In this document: in pieces, positions 1 through 7,289 of the stretch
Layout of the letters: the number at the start of each line of letters is the position of its first letter
How positions within the stretch are numbered: the first letter of the stretch is position 1
NCBI GenBank assembly: GCA_023665935.1
Contig: JAMPCZ010000011.1
Coordinates: 1 to 34,294, forward strand
Length of the DNA: 34,294 bases
Direction: 5' to 3'
Source: Muribaculaceae bacterium
GTDB lineage: Bacteria; Cyanobacteriota; Vampirovibrionia; Gastranaerophilales; Gastranaerophilaceae
Notes under the pieces: generated by a model
The model's input: the letters and a program-made list of their open reading frames with translations, nothing else
Told to the model about the DNA's origin: nothing
Databases searched by the model: none
Program-made: the position numbers and the translations under genes

Positions 1-624
1 TATTGAAGAAATTTCAGGACAATATTTTTCGAATTCCTCAATGATGGTTGAAGTTTTAAACATAAAAATCCCGCTGTTCCAGTAATAGTTTTCGGATTGC
101 AGATATTTTTCAGCGGTTTCTCTATCAGGTTTTTCAGTGAAGTTTGTAACCTTGTTATCTACAGCTTGAATATATCCAAACCCTGTTTCAGGATAATTCG
201 GTTTAACCCCAAATGTAACGATGCAGCCATCATTTACAAATTTTTGCGCTTCAAGAACAGATTGGGCAAAGTTTTCATTGTTTTCGATTAGCAAATCTGA
301 CGGGACAACCAAGACGGTTTCATCCTCATCAGAATTTTCCATAATGTATTTGACGCTAAGTGCGATAGCAGGCGCAGTATTTTTTGAAATAGGTTCAGAT
401 AAAATAATAGAGTTCTCGTCTAATTGCATCCAAACGTTTGAACTATGTTTTGTATTTGTTACACTGATAATGTTTTTAGCAGGAATAAATTTGTTTAATC
501 TTTCAAACGTTGATTGCAGCAGACTTTTTTCCGCGTACAAATTTAAAAGCTGTTTTGGATAAAGTTCTCGTGATAAAGGCCATAATCTGCTTCCTGAACC
601 CCCTGCTAATATAACTCCAAACAT
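1..624 (-). CDS. manC: Mannose-1-phosphate guanylyltransferase (GDP-mannose synthesis), cut by the window edge
   Basis: The reverse strand reads open for 208 codons from ATG 624 and runs off the left edge, so only the N-terminal nucleotidyltransferase half is present. The start GVILAGGSGSRLWPLSR with PKQ just after it is the nucleotide-binding signature of the GDP-mannose pyrophosphorylase family. Further on are a PSD metal-site motif, an FTEKPD motif and YWNSGIFMF, all in the expected order. Known role: it makes GDP-mannose from mannose-1-phosphate and GTP in the cytoplasm, for LPS or capsule sugars. A GAAGGAG ribosome site lies 6 nt before the ATG. Whether a C-terminal mannose-6-phosphate isomerase domain follows cannot be seen. 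The family call is firm; the exact sugar specificity is inferred. Confidence 0.93.
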   Translation of the reverse strand, partial: MFGVILAGGSGSRLWPLSRELYPKQLLNLYAEKSLLQSTFERLNKFIPAKNIISVTNTKHSSNVWMQLDENSIILSEPISKNTAPAIALSVKYIMENSDEDETVLVVPSDLLIENNENFAQSVLEAQKFVNDGCIVTFGVKPNYPETGFGYIQAVDNKVTNFTEKPDRETAEKYLQSENYYWNSGIFMFKTSTIIEEFEKYCPEISSI

Positions 625-659
625 TACTACTCCTTCTTAATTTCTATCCTTTTGCGGTC

Positions 660-687
660 ATTATACTACAAAAAACAAAACTCTCAA
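660..687 (-). promoter_or_regulatory. Promoter for manC
   Basis: On the minus strand TTGAGA (687-682), a 16-nt spacer and TATAAT (665-660) form a good sigma70-type promoter about 36 nt before the manC start. It overlaps the stem and T-tract of the terminator of the upstream gene, a very compact arrangement. Confidence 0.6.
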
Positions 688-705
688 ACAATAAGCTTGA
701 GAGTT
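668..705 (-). terminator. Intrinsic terminator of the 733-1299 gene
   Basis: AACTCTCAA (679-687) and TTGAGAGTT (697-705) form a perfect 9-bp stem. Read on the minus strand it is followed by TTTGTTTTTTG, so it would end the transcript of the gene that stops at 733. Confidence 0.75.
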
Positions 706-732
706 AGTATTTGAAAATTTGTTTCTGTTTTA

Positions 733-1299
733 TTATAAAGAATTTAATAAATCGTCTGCAAGACTGTCAAGTCCTTTTTGATAAGTTGTTCTTGCAGTTT
801 CTGCCAAGACTTTTTTAGCATCTACTGAATCAAAATGTTTTGCAATTTCTTTTGCGCAAAGTAAGTCGTGCAAAGCATTCCATTGAACTTCTTTTGCGGC
901 TTGTTCAGCACTTGCTCTTGTACCGTAATCGACTTTTACACAGCAATCAGCACCTGTGCCTTTTGTTGGATATTGTACGATTGTATATTCATTCGGGTGT
1001 AACGGAGCAACTTTTCCTCTGTCGATTTCAACTGTTTTTGTTCCGTCAGCGTTTCTTACAAAAATTCTGCCATCATTGTATTCAACTTCAGCTTTAACAT
1101 TTTTCAACGGTTTAATAACATCGTTTTGTAATCTTTCTACTATGTCAGCTTGATATTTTTGAAATTCCTCAGCGCGAGTTTCTTTGTTTGCAAATCTGCT
1201 TGAAATATCTTCAATAAGTTTTGCTGCGCCTTGTTTTGTTTTATTTGTAATTTTAAAACCTGTGAACGATTGAGCGTTGTTTACTGCATCAATTTCCAT
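733..1299 (-). CDS. Hypothetical protein with N-terminal NN..SFTGF motif
   Basis: A 188-residue soluble protein that I do not recognise. It begins with a short segment ending in VNNAQSFTGFK (about residues 6-16), then a helical charged region (20-65), a short strand-rich part with GRIFVRNADGTK (about 75-90), a CC pair near residue 119, and a helical C-terminus. There is no signal peptide, membrane segment or coiled coil. A weak AAAGGA site precedes the ATG. The N-terminal motif resembles that of the 6208-6690 protein, another small minus-strand orphan, which suggests a shared family feature or sorting signal. The gene stands alone and is followed by a good terminator. Function unknown; that it is a real gene is well supported by length, stop-free reading and the terminator. 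Confidence 0.75.
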   Translation of the reverse strand: MEIDAVNNAQSFTGFKITNKTKQGAAKLIEDISSRFANKETRAEEFQKYQADIVERLQNDVIKPLKNVKAEVEYNDGRIFVRNADGTKTVEIDRGKVAPLHPNEYTIVQYPTKGTGADCCVKVDYGTRASAEQAAKEVQWNALHDLLCAKEIAKHFDSVDAKKVLAETARTTYQKGLDSLADDLLNSL

Positions 1300-1429
1300 T
1301 TGGGGTAAATCCTTTCCTTTTTGTACTAACCTGCCCTTTCCTAAAAACTTGTCAATATTAAAAATTGCCTTATTTAAGCTTTAGCTTAATATTTGTTTAC
1401 AAATCGCCAAAACCCTTGTTACCATGGGC

Positions 1430-1458
1430 TTGATTTTATGTGATTTTCTTAGTAGAAT
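1430..1458 (+). promoter_or_regulatory. Promoter for the 87-residue gene at 1485
   Basis: TTGATT (1430-1435), a 17-nt spacer and TAGAAT (1453-1458). Transcription would start near 1465, leaving about 20 nt that include the AAAGGAG ribosome site. Confidence 0.55.
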
Positions 1459-1484
1459 AGTCTTACTTGAAAAGGAGAACAGTT

Positions 1485-1748
1485 ATGGCACAACAATTCA
1501 ATCCGCAAGGTATCAATGCTCAGAATATCAAAAAGCGTTATGCGGTTTTGGTATTCATAAAAGGTTCAACCGCACCTTTGGTGTTGTACGTAAAAGATGC
1601 GCAGGCTTTGTATGATGAATTGATTGCCAAAATGCAATCTCCGTCTGCTGCTTTAATTGAAAAAGAAACAGAAGGACCTTTGAAAAAAGTTTGCTTTATT
1701 TCTAATCAGATTGCGGCATTGGCAATTCAAGAAGAACAAATTATTTAA
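1485..1748 (+). CDS. Small conserved-looking hypothetical protein (87 aa)
   Basis: The start is the ATG at 1485, with AAAGGAG 7 nt upstream. The in-frame TTG at 1467 lies before that ribosome site and is unlikely. The protein opens MAQQFNPQGINAQNIKKRYA, has a hydrophobic strand (VLVFIKG, about 20-26), a middle helix (VKDAQALYDELIAKM) and a second short strand (KKVCFISNQIAALAI). It has no signal peptide and is too short for secure fold assignment. It has its own promoter and lies about 80 nt before yceD, with a repeat element in between. It may be co-transcribed with the yceD-rpmF-plsX-fabH group, but the gap holds a hairpin-forming repeat. I recognise no family. Confidence 0.7.
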   Translation: MAQQFNPQGINAQNIKKRYAVLVFIKGSTAPLVLYVKDAQALYDELIAKMQSPSAALIEKETEGPLKKVCFISNQIAALAIQEEQII

Positions 1749-1754
1749 CCTAAA

Positions 1755-1817
1755 GTCATTCTGAGCAGAGATTCTTCGTGTTTAAAAAACCTCAGAATGA
1801 CAAGAGTGAAGAATCTC
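1755..1817. repeat. Nested intergenic repeat (GTCATTCTGAG family)
   Basis: Two interleaved perfect inverted repeats occur: GTCATTCTGAG (1755-1765) with CTCAGAATGAC (1791-1801), and GAGATTCTTC (1768-1777) with GAAGAATCTC (1808-1817). This reads as an inverted copy of the unit inserted inside a direct copy. The same unit appears singly near 31979. Confidence 0.8.
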
Positions 1818-1828
1818 GATGTAGACCT

Positions 1829-2329
1829 ATGAATAAATTTTTATCACTGGAAGATTTAGAAAACGCCGAAAACAAAACACTATACTTTACCTTCGATGAA
1901 AAAATTGATGGTATTGATTGTGTCAGTCCGATTCATGCTGAATTATGTGCAAAGTCTTTTGATGATTTTGTTCAAATTTCAGGACATGTTACCGGGGTAA
2001 TTTCTTTAGAGTGTGATTTGTGTTTGGAAAAATTCGATTACAATTTGGATTTTGATATTGACGAATTGTACTCAAAAAGTACGCTGTTGTGTGAATATGA
2101 AGAGTCCGGACAGGAGTTTGAGATAAAAGATGGTCAGTTTGTTACTGATTTGAACGGTGAAAAAGAGATTGATATTTATGACTTATTGTATCAATCTGTA
2201 ATATTAAACCTTCCAAATAAAAAAGTTTGTGGTATTAATTGTAAAGGAAACGAATTTTTATCAGAAGATGAAATGACTGATCCGAGAATGGATATTTTCA
2301 AAGATATTCAAATTAACCCAAAAAATTAG
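1829..2329 (+). CDS. yceD: YceD/DUF177 family protein (23S rRNA accumulation factor)
   Basis: A 166-residue acidic protein. The centre has the DUF177 hallmark region with C-D-L-C-L in LECDLCLEKF, followed by an acidic stretch (DFDIDELYS), and the C-terminal half has KEIDIYDLLYQSVILNLP, then a Cys-containing K-x-V-C-G-I-N-C-K segment, as in this family. The position directly before rpmF and plsX is the conserved bacterial arrangement and strengthens the call. Known role: needed for normal 23S rRNA/50S accumulation, often co-transcribed with rpmF. I place the start at ATG 1829 (MNKFLSLEDLEN); an upstream GTG at 1778 would translate through the repeat element and is unlikely. No clear ribosome site precedes 1829, so initiation may be weak or coupled to upstream transcription. 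Confidence 0.85.
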   Translation: MNKFLSLEDLENAENKTLYFTFDEKIDGIDCVSPIHAELCAKSFDDFVQISGHVTGVISLECDLCLEKFDYNLDFDIDELYSKSTLLCEYEESGQEFEIKDGQFVTDLNGEKEIDIYDLLYQSVILNLPNKKVCGINCKGNEFLSEDEMTDPRMDIFKDIQINPKN

Positions 2330-2359
2330 TAAGTACAAGAATAAAAAGGAAAAGACGAA

Positions 2360-2686
2360 ATGGCAGTACCTAAGAAAAGAACAGGACATGCGGCTCAAGG
2401 AAGCAGAAGAGCTAATTGGAAAGCTACCAAGCCGGAAACTACAAAATGTCCTAACTGTGGCGAAACAGTTTTAACACATACAGTATGTACAGCATGCGGA
2501 ACCTACAAAGGTCAACCGGTTAAATTAGCAGACAAAGCAGCAGCAGCGGTTGCAGCAGCACCAGAAAAGAAATCGGCTAAAAAATCAACAAAGAAAGCTG
2601 CTCCAAAAGCTGAAGAAGCTAAGGTAGAAGAAAAAGTTGAAGAAACTGCTGAAGAAGTAAAAACTGAAGAATCTACAGAAGAATAG
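2360..2686 (+). CDS. rpmF: Ribosomal protein bL32 with a long acidic/basic tail
   Basis: Residues 1-56 are a standard bL32: MAVPKKRTGHAAQGSRRANW, then a zinc ribbon with Cys30, Cys33, Cys43 and Cys46 (CPNC...CTAC). Most bL32 proteins end near residue 56-60. This one continues about 50 residues, first Lys/Ala-rich (AAAAVAAAPEKKSAKKSTKK), then Glu/Lys-rich (EEAKVEEKVEETAEEVK), a low-complexity tail. The gene follows yceD by 30 nt with an AAAAGGAAAAG ribosome site, and precedes plsX after a repeat-bearing gap. Core identity is certain. The tail is in frame with no sign of a frameshift, and its role is unknown. Confidence 0.97.
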   Translation: MAVPKKRTGHAAQGSRRANWKATKPETTKCPNCGETVLTHTVCTACGTYKGQPVKLADKAAAAVAAAPEKKSAKKSTKKAAPKAEEAKVEEKVEETAEEVKTEESTEE

Positions 2687-2698
2687 TTTAAAAGTCAA

Positions 2699-2737
2699 GG
2701 TGACAATGAAAGTTGTCACCCTGAACTTGTTACAGGG
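2699..2737. repeat. Intergenic GTCACCCTGAA-type repeat with hairpins
   Basis: GGTGACAA (2699-2706) pairs perfectly with TTGTCACC (2713-2720), and CCCTG (2719-2723) can pair with CAGGG (2733-2737). It belongs to the same dispersed family as 9737-9795 and lies between rpmF and plsX. Confidence 0.65.
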
Positions 2738-2795
2738 TTTAAGAAGTTAGAATTTTGCAATAAGTTCAGACACCAAACTTTGGAGAGAGAAGGAA

Positions 2796-3860
2796 ATGGC
2801 AAGAATAGCAATAGATGCAATGGGTGGAGATTATGCACCGAGAGCGATTGTAGAAGGCTCTTTGTGGGCTGCGCAGGAATACGGCGTTGGCTTAGAGCTT
2901 GTCGGTAATGAAGATGCGATTAATGCTGAATTGGATAGAATCAGAAAAGTAGGATATTTCCTTTCTGATTGCGGTACAAAAGGACATAAAAGAAGAATCA
3001 GGATTGACCTTGATAAAATTGACTATGTAATTACTCATGCCTCCGAAGTTATAGGAATGGGCGAGGCTGTAGGACAATCTATCCGTAAGAAAAAAGATTC
3101 ATCCATCGTTGCTTCTGTCAGAGCTGTAGCGGAAGGAAGGTGTGAAGCTGTTGTTTCAGCAGGTTCTACGGGTGCGGCTATGGCGGCAAGTTTGTTTGGC
3201 TTAGGTAGAATCCACGGGGTTACAAGACCTGCTATTGCGGTTACTCTACCTACAATGAAAGACCCGTTGGTCTTAATCGACGGTGGTGCAAACAGTGATT
3301 GTACGGCTGAAATGCTTGCTCAGTTTGCAGAAATGGGTAAGGCTTATGCTGAACATGTTATTGGCATAAAAAATCCAAAAGTCGGTATATTGAGTATTGG
3401 TGAAGAAGAAGGTAAGGGTAATGCTTTAGTGAAAGAAACTTATCCGTTGTTAAAAGAAATGGGTGAGCAGGGCAAAATTGATTTTGTCGGTAATATTGAA
3501 GGTAAAGAACTTTTCATAAATAAATGTGATGTTGTTGTCTGTGATGGTTTTGCAGGTAATGTTGCATTGAAAGTTACTGAAGGTACCGCTTCAATGTTAT
3601 TGAAAATGATTTCTACAGAATTCAAATCTGATTTTGTCGGTTGTGTTATCGGATTGCTGGCAAAACCTTTCTTGAGAAGAATTTTGAAAAAAATTAATTG
3701 GGAAGTTTTCGGCGGAATGCTATTATTAGGTGTAAAAGGCATTTCTGTCATCGCTCACGGGCGCAGTTCTTCTTATGCAATGAAGAATGCAGTAAAAGCT
3801 GCTGTCAGAGTACTTAACAATGATATCAATTCAAAAATAGCCGAAAGCGTAAATAGATAG
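2796..3860 (+). CDS. plsX: Phosphate acyltransferase PlsX
   Basis: A 354-residue PlsX. It starts ARIAIDAMGGDYAPRAIVEG, the family's N-terminal signature, and then shows HASEVIGM, RKKKDSSI, VSAGSTGAAMA, LIDGGAN and the GILSIGEEEGKGN block, all typical. Reaction: acyl-ACP plus phosphate gives acyl-phosphate, the donor for PlsY in phospholipid synthesis; it is a peripheral cytoplasmic-membrane enzyme. Compared with the usual 330-345 residues it has an extra basic stretch around residues 52-72 (GYFLSDCGTKGHKRRIR) before the HASEVI motif. The ribosome site is GAGAGAAGGAA. fabH follows 11 nt downstream, so the two are surely co-transcribed. Confidence 0.97.
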   Translation: MARIAIDAMGGDYAPRAIVEGSLWAAQEYGVGLELVGNEDAINAELDRIRKVGYFLSDCGTKGHKRRIRIDLDKIDYVITHASEVIGMGEAVGQSIRKKKDSSIVASVRAVAEGRCEAVVSAGSTGAAMAASLFGLGRIHGVTRPAIAVTLPTMKDPLVLIDGGANSDCTAEMLAQFAEMGKAYAEHVIGIKNPKVGILSIGEEEGKGNALVKETYPLLKEMGEQGKIDFVGNIEGKELFINKCDVVVCDGFAGNVALKVTEGTASMLLKMISTEFKSDFVGCVIGLLAKPFLRRILKKINWEVFGGMLLLGVKGISVIAHGRSSSYAMKNAVKAAVRVLNNDINSKIAESVNR

Positions 3861-3871
3861 GAATTAAGATT

Positions 3872-4885
3872 ATGACAGATAATATAAAACCACTTAGAAT
3901 TGCAGGTGTGGGGTATTGTGTACCTCAAACAGTTGTCACAAATGAAGATTTGACAAAGTTGTATGAAACATCTGATGAGTGGATTTATACAAGAACAGGA
4001 ATTAAAGAACGCAGAGTTGTTTCAGGCAATGAAACGGCGATTGATTTAGGCTTGACCGCTGCGAAAAATGCCATTGAGAAATCAGGATTTAAACCTGAAG
4101 ATATTGACTGTGTAATTTCAGCAGCATCTGTTCCCCCTCAATTGTATCCTACATTATCTTGTACTTTGCAGGATAAATTAGGTATTCCGGGAAATGTTCC
4201 CGCTTTTGACCTGACTGCTGCTTGTACCGGTTTGATTTATGCCCTGCAGGTTGCAAGAGGGCTGATTGGTGTTGGTGTTTATAAAACTATTCTAATTGTT
4301 GCCGCTGATAACAATTCAAAAATTACCAATTGGGATGACAGAGGAACTTCAATTCTGTTTGGTGATGGTGCCGGCGCAATGGTGGTGACAGAATCAGAAG
4401 ATGGTATTGATGATATTCTAGCACTGGGAATTCAAGCAAACGGAACGATTGGTCAATATATTTATACTGATATGCCTGGACAAAATTGTCCGCTTGTTGA
4501 ACCGTGTGAAAAAGTCGGTGACGGTAAAATTCATATGTCAGGAAAAGATGTTTATAAATTTGCTGTCGGAACTGTTCCGTCTTACGTTGAAGAATGTATT
4601 GCAAAATCAGGCATGACCTCCGAAGATATAGATTATTTGATTCCGCACCAGGCAAATCAAAGAATTATTGAATCAATCCAAAACAGATTGAAATATCCTG
4701 ATGAAAAAGTAATTTCAAATATCAAATATTACGGCAACACATCTGCTGCATCTATTCCGATTGCGCTTGTTGAAGGTGTTGAGCAAGACAAGATTAAACT
4801 TGGTTCAACTGCTATTCTTTGCGGTTTTGGTGCGGGTATGACCTGGGGTGCTGCCGTTGTAAGACTTCGTGAAGGTATTTGTTAG
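3872..4885 (+). CDS. fabH: Beta-ketoacyl-ACP synthase III
   Basis: A 337-residue thiolase-fold condensing enzyme. The catalytic triad is visible: Cys118 in AACTG, His259 in IPHQANQRI and Asn289 in GNTSAASIP. It also has the N-terminal YETSDEWIYTRTGI block typical of FabH. Role: condenses acetyl-CoA (or another short acyl-CoA) with malonyl-ACP to start fatty-acid synthesis. Length matches the family. It sits 11 nt after plsX, and the remaining fab genes (fabD onward) resume 3.9 kb later at 8780 on the same strand. Confidence 0.97.
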   Translation: MTDNIKPLRIAGVGYCVPQTVVTNEDLTKLYETSDEWIYTRTGIKERRVVSGNETAIDLGLTAAKNAIEKSGFKPEDIDCVISAASVPPQLYPTLSCTLQDKLGIPGNVPAFDLTAACTGLIYALQVARGLIGVGVYKTILIVAADNNSKITNWDDRGTSILFGDGAGAMVVTESEDGIDDILALGIQANGTIGQYIYTDMPGQNCPLVEPCEKVGDGKIHMSGKDVYKFAVGTVPSYVEECIAKSGMTSEDIDYLIPHQANQRIIESIQNRLKYPDEKVISNIKYYGNTSAASIPIALVEGVEQDKIKLGSTAILCGFGAGMTWGAAVVRLREGIC

Positions 4886-4979
4886 TTATAGTTTTGTAAA
4901 GTTTCATATTAAGAAATAGCAATATTTGGTTGATATAATCCTTATATAATATATAGATATTAATTTGGGGATTATATTG

Positions 4980-6137
4980 ATGGGCGGAGTTAAAAATTGC
5001 AATAACAAAAATCAGGGATATAATTATTGTCAAAAACCTGTGGAACAGGCTGATGCGACAAGGACAAAATCTCCTGTTGCTATGCCGTCTTCTGTTACTG
5101 TTCCTCAAGGAAAACGTATAGATAAGCCTGATTTCATGGATAAACTTAAAAATGATTATCCGTTTCCTGATTGGGCAGCCGATATGGTGCCGGAAGAAAT
5201 TTTGCTGCTATCTTCCAGCAGATGTCACCTGGTTAATGAATCTGTTGAAGACGGGATAAAAAATCTGCCTAAAAAAGCGGATGGTTCTGTTGATGTTGAT
5301 AAAATTAAAGAAGCTTTAAAAACAGCGGTTGATTTTATCAAAAAATCCAATGCGGCAGCTCTTGAAAAAATAAATCACGGTATATATGGTCAGCAAGCCA
5401 ATAATATAAATATTATCGGACAAGTTTTCGGACCTGAAACTGCTGCATTATTGGAATGGGCAGGGTTTGATGTAGATAAGTTTAATTCAGATTTTTCTGT
5501 ACATCAATCAGATTTTATGGGCAAAATTATTGCTGATATGCACGTAAAGGATTCTGGTGAAATTGAACATAATATAAAATCACAGAATGCAAAACTGGAT
5601 GAACTCTTGCAGTTGGATTTGAATAAACCTGAGAATTTGGAAAAACTGATTACCGGTTATAAGGATGCAACCGGAACAAGTTTTTCTGTTGATAGAATTA
5701 TGGATTCTCAAAAATCGGGTTTGTCAAAGGATGTAAAGCTTCAAAAATCAGTGGCAAGTTTTGGCATGCAAGAAAGTTTAATTGATTCTTATAAAAATAA
5801 AGTAGCTTCAGATGCCTGGGTACTAGCAGTAGAAGGTACAGTGTCTGCGATACTTGCAAACAGTTCAAATCCCATAGTAAAAGCTATCGGAAATGTTTTA
5901 CCGTACCATATGGAGCTTGTTGAACTGCTTACAAGAGGACGTAAAGACGGCGAACTCATTAATAAGGTTAATATCAGCTGGAAAAACTTGGCGAATGCTT
6001 ATTTGGATGCAACAAAAATAGTTGTGGTGAATAATATTCCGCTTGCCGGTAATTGGATTTTACGCGTTCTGCAAAAAATGGGTATAAATTTGAGTAACAT
6101 TGGGTTTAAAGCCGGTGTTGGAACTGTAGTATCTTAA
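4980..6137 (+). CDS. Hypothetical 385-residue protein
   Basis: No family recognised. I use ATG 4980, with GGGGA about 9 nt upstream; an in-frame TTG at 4965 overlaps that site. The first 45 residues are Asn/Cys/Pro-rich and look disordered (GGVKNCNNKN). Then come a proline/aromatic segment (YPFPDWAADMVPEE), a long helical middle rich in Lys and Asp, and a C-terminal part with moderately hydrophobic helices around residues 275-300 (AVEGTVSAILANSS) and 340-380 (VVVNNIPLAGNW). None is clearly a membrane span. There is no signal peptide. It is the first gene of the accessory block separating fabH from fabD and ends at a strong terminator, so it is a single-gene unit. Confidence 0.75.
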   Translation: MGGVKNCNNKNQGYNYCQKPVEQADATRTKSPVAMPSSVTVPQGKRIDKPDFMDKLKNDYPFPDWAADMVPEEILLLSSSRCHLVNESVEDGIKNLPKKADGSVDVDKIKEALKTAVDFIKKSNAAALEKINHGIYGQQANNINIIGQVFGPETAALLEWAGFDVDKFNSDFSVHQSDFMGKIIADMHVKDSGEIEHNIKSQNAKLDELLQLDLNKPENLEKLITGYKDATGTSFSVDRIMDSQKSGLSKDVKLQKSVASFGMQESLIDSYKNKVASDAWVLAVEGTVSAILANSSNPIVKAIGNVLPYHMELVELLTRGRKDGELINKVNISWKNLANAYLDATKIVVVNNIPLAGNWILRVLQKMGINLSNIGFKAGVGTVVS

Positions 6138-6141
6138 AAGT

Positions 6142-6195
6142 AATACCCTTGAGGTTTGTTTGTGTGCTCAAGGGTATTTGTACTTTTTGTTTTTA
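6142..6195 (+). terminator. Strong intrinsic terminator after the 4980-6137 gene
   Basis: AATACCCTTGAG (6142-6153) pairs perfectly over 12 bp with CTCAAGGGTATT (6167-6178), followed by the T-rich tract TACTTTTTGTTTTT. It may also serve the convergent gene ending at 6208. Confidence 0.9.
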
Positions 6196-6207
6196 TATTT
6201 ATTGGTT

Positions 6208-6690
6208 TTAGCTCATATATTCAAAATCTCTGAATAGCTTATCTTTGTCTAATGCCAAACGGGTATCTTTTACGTTGATTTCTGCAAGAGGTGCATAGTT
6301 GTCGATGAATAATTCGTGAGGTGCGGATTTAGATTTTTCTAAATGAGTTAAAAATTTGATAATTTTATTATTTTCTTTATCTTCTTTGGCAAATAACTTG
6401 ACTAATTTAACAAGTTTATTTGTTAATTTTTCAGGAGTTAATTTCAACATCTTTTCAAATGTTTCCTGAGATGTTGCTAATATATGTTCAAATCCGTCTT
6501 TACTCACTGCGTATATGTTGATTCCATCATTAGGGAATGCTTCTATGCCAATATTATAAGGTATTTTTTCAGTTTTTGCTTCTGCAGCTTTTGCGGCTTT
6601 TTGTAAGTGTTCAAGTCCATTGGTAACGTTTTTTAGTCTGAATCTTGCTGTGAATTGCGGTTGGTTTTGGTTGTTGATTGATGATAACAT
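6208..6690 (-). CDS. Hypothetical protein with N-terminal NNQ..QFTARF motif
   Basis: A 160-residue protein of unknown function. It starts MLSSINNQNQPQFTARFRLK, resembling the start of the 733-1299 protein (VNNAQSFTGFK). After that come an Ala/Lys-rich helix (HLQKAAKAAEAKTEK), a strand region (NIGIEAFPNDGINIYAV), and Lys-rich helices (LTPEKLTNKLVKLVKLF). The C-terminus is FEYMS. No signal peptide or membrane segment is seen. AAGGAG lies 7 nt before the ATG, a good ribosome site. It lies convergent to the 385-residue gene and in the same orientation as the regulator at 6794-7120, about 100 nt away. Confidence 0.75.
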   Translation of the reverse strand: MLSSINNQNQPQFTARFRLKNVTNGLEHLQKAAKAAEAKTEKIPYNIGIEAFPNDGINIYAVSKDGFEHILATSQETFEKMLKLTPEKLTNKLVKLVKLFAKEDKENNKIIKFLTHLEKSKSAPHELFIDNYAPLAEINVKDTRLALDKDKLFRDFEYMS

Positions 6691-6793
6691 TTATTTCTCC
6701 TTGCTTCTGTTTCTGCTTATGCACACATAAAGCTTGCTGAAAATAAAAATTGCCTAAATATCCCTTTTAAGTAATAAAACTTTACAAAATAAA

Positions 6794-7120
6794 TTATTTT
6801 AAATCTTTAATATTCAGAATAGTTTTATAAATGTATTCAACTTCTTTGTCTGATGCGGTTTTTAACCATTCGGATATTTTCTGTTTGATGTATTCATTTG
6901 ATTGTTTATGTTCATAATCAAACAGTTCCATAACTGAAACCCGGAAAATTTTTGCAATCAATTCAAGTTTATCAGGCTGGGGAAAGTGGATTCCTGATTC
7001 TATTTTTGAAATATGATTCGGCTCAAGTCCTATAAGTTCGGATAATTGTTCCTGTGTAATGCGATTTCTTTTTCTTAATTCTTTTATTCGTTTTCCTAAT
7101 AATTTTTTGCATGAAGTCAT
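6794..7120 (-). CDS. XRE-family (Cro/C1) transcriptional regulator
   Basis: A 108-residue DNA-binding protein. Residues 9-63 form a Cro/C1 helix-turn-helix: GKRIKELRKRNRITQEQLSELIGL, then the recognition helix EPNHISKIESG, then PDKLELIAKIFRVSVMELF. A 40-residue helical tail (SEWLKTASDKEVEYIYKTI) probably dimerises. The same layout recurs in the 31160-31492 protein. The ribosome site GGGGAG is good. It is divergent from the prepilin gene at 7290, and the shared 169-nt gap holds inverted repeats, so it may regulate that gene or itself. Which promoter it controls is inferred only. Confidence 0.9.
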   Translation of the reverse strand: MTSCKKLLGKRIKELRKRNRITQEQLSELIGLEPNHISKIESGIHFPQPDKLELIAKIFRVSVMELFDYEHKQSNEYIKQKISEWLKTASDKEVEYIYKTILNIKDLK

Positions 7121-7251
7121 TTTTGCTCCCCTACATAAAAGTAATATATATTCTAATGTTTATACATATTGATTGGCGCATAATAAGCTTAAAAACTATG
7201 CGCTTAACGATTGAAATTCGATTAAATATAGGATTCACACATTTGATTTTT

Positions 7252-7274
7252 TGCTAAAATAATCGTAGTACGAT
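7252..7274 (+). promoter_or_regulatory. Extended -10 promoter and operator-like palindrome before the prepilin gene
   Basis: TGCTAAAAT (7252-7260) is an extended -10. Directly after it, ATCGTA-G-TACGAT (7262-7274) is a perfect palindrome over the likely start of transcription, well placed for a repressor. A second inverted repeat, GCGCATA (7176-7182) with TATGCGC (7197-7203), lies upstream. Confidence 0.4.
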
Positions 7275-7289
7275 AATTTTGGAGGATAT

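Noticed and set aside
97-562. Plus-strand frames in the first 600 bases
   Set aside because: The minus strand encodes a clear mannose-1-phosphate guanylyltransferase over the same bases.
1467-1484. TTG at 1467 as start of the 87-residue gene
   Set aside because: It precedes and would translate through the AAAGGAG ribosome site that serves ATG 1485.
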